Both the position numbers and the translations under genes were made by a program. DNA of 64,000 nucleotides from an uncultured Lachnospiraceae bacterium (GTDB taxonomy: Bacteria; Bacillota; Clostridia; Lachnospirales; Lachnospiraceae): assembly GCA_934394615.1 (NCBI GenBank), contig CAKRRJ010000002.1, forward strand, positions 11,145 through 75,144, given 5' to 3'. The first letter of the stretch is position 1. The number at the start of each line of letters is the position of its first letter. The notes under the pieces were generated by a model. The model was not told the DNA's origin. It searched no databases and saw only the letters and a list, made by a program, of their open reading frames with translations. Positions 63,922-64,000 of this stretch are shown here, piece by piece.

Positions 63922-64000
63922 AGTTGAAATTCTCCTATCCCTGTATACAACTTTAACCGCAAGAGTAGACAAGCCACTCCTGCGGTTATTCGCTGTCAGA

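Noticed and set aside
1-64000. CRISPR arrays, tRNA, rRNA, prophage genes
   Set aside because: All gaps over about 40 bp were read; none held regular repeat-spacer units, tRNA-like cloverleaf ends or phage genes.

Overview
The window is a gene-dense, moderately GC-rich piece of an endospore-forming Firmicute. Gene content and order (mraZ-rsmH-ftsL-pbp-spoVD-like-mraY-murD-ftsW-murA-ftsQ-ftsZ-spoIIGA-sigE-spoIIP-lepA-hemW, pyruvate phosphate dikinase, SipW-type exported proteins, selenium-linked hydrolases) point to the Lachnospiraceae (Clostridia). Nearly everything is read from the minus strand. The exceptions are an orphan ABC permease (about 50.1-50.9 kb) and a radical SAM gene (about 55.6-56.7 kb). 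No rRNA, tRNA, CRISPR array, phage or transposase gene was seen.

Layout, left to right. 0-3.7 kb: a cut-off sensor-type gene, an Hpt phosphotransfer protein and ppdK. 3.9-18.98 kb: molybdenum cofactor genes (moeA, fused mobA-mobB) behind glyS, then a lipoprotein, recO, era, an M16C peptidase, ydcF, apt, a GHL10 protein, hemW and lepA. 19-23.2 kb: spoIIP, sigE, spoIIGA and ftsZ. 23.4-35.2 kb: the division and cell-wall (dcw) cluster back to mraZ, with a five-repeat MraZ-type operator. 35.3-37.5 kb: a 51-aa Spo0E-like gene, lgt and holA. 37.7-44.4 kb: a ribose operon (rbsB, C, A, D, K plus deoC) with its LacI-type repressor and two operators. 44.6-49.9 kb: a SipW-dependent export operon with its own response regulator. 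50-58 kb: permease, YitT, a membrane-anchored metallophosphoesterase, galK, a YhcC-like radical SAM protein and CapA. 57.8-64 kb: a selenium cluster (DUF3343, cysteine desulfurase-like, yedF, selD) followed by ygeY and a hydantoinase.

The most unusual feature is a 133-bp, three-hairpin palindromic mobile element (MITE-like). Two full copies lie at 828-960 and 61919-62051. They are about 96% identical, have GTTACTGT/ACAGTAAC-type ends, and are each flanked by an 8-bp direct repeat. A solo copy of the third hairpin lies at about 35514-35544. Element plus duplication is 141 bp, exactly 47 codons. The copy at 62 kb sits in ygeY in the orientation whose reading frame is open, so it adds 47 residues without breaking the frame, in a loop between the metal-binding and catalytic motifs. 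This resembles the protein-coding palindromic elements of Rickettsia.

How the genes work together: the dcw genes, spoIIGA/sigE/spoIIP, a spoVD-like gene and the Spo0E-like gene tie peptidoglycan synthesis to sporulation. The Mo-cofactor genes, selD/yedF/desulfurase/DUF3343 and ygeY/hydantoinase fit a cell making selenium-dependent molybdenum hydroxylases, although the hydroxylase subunits are not in the window. The SipW operon probably builds an extracellular protein layer or fibre. These last two functional statements are inference from family knowledge and gene context.
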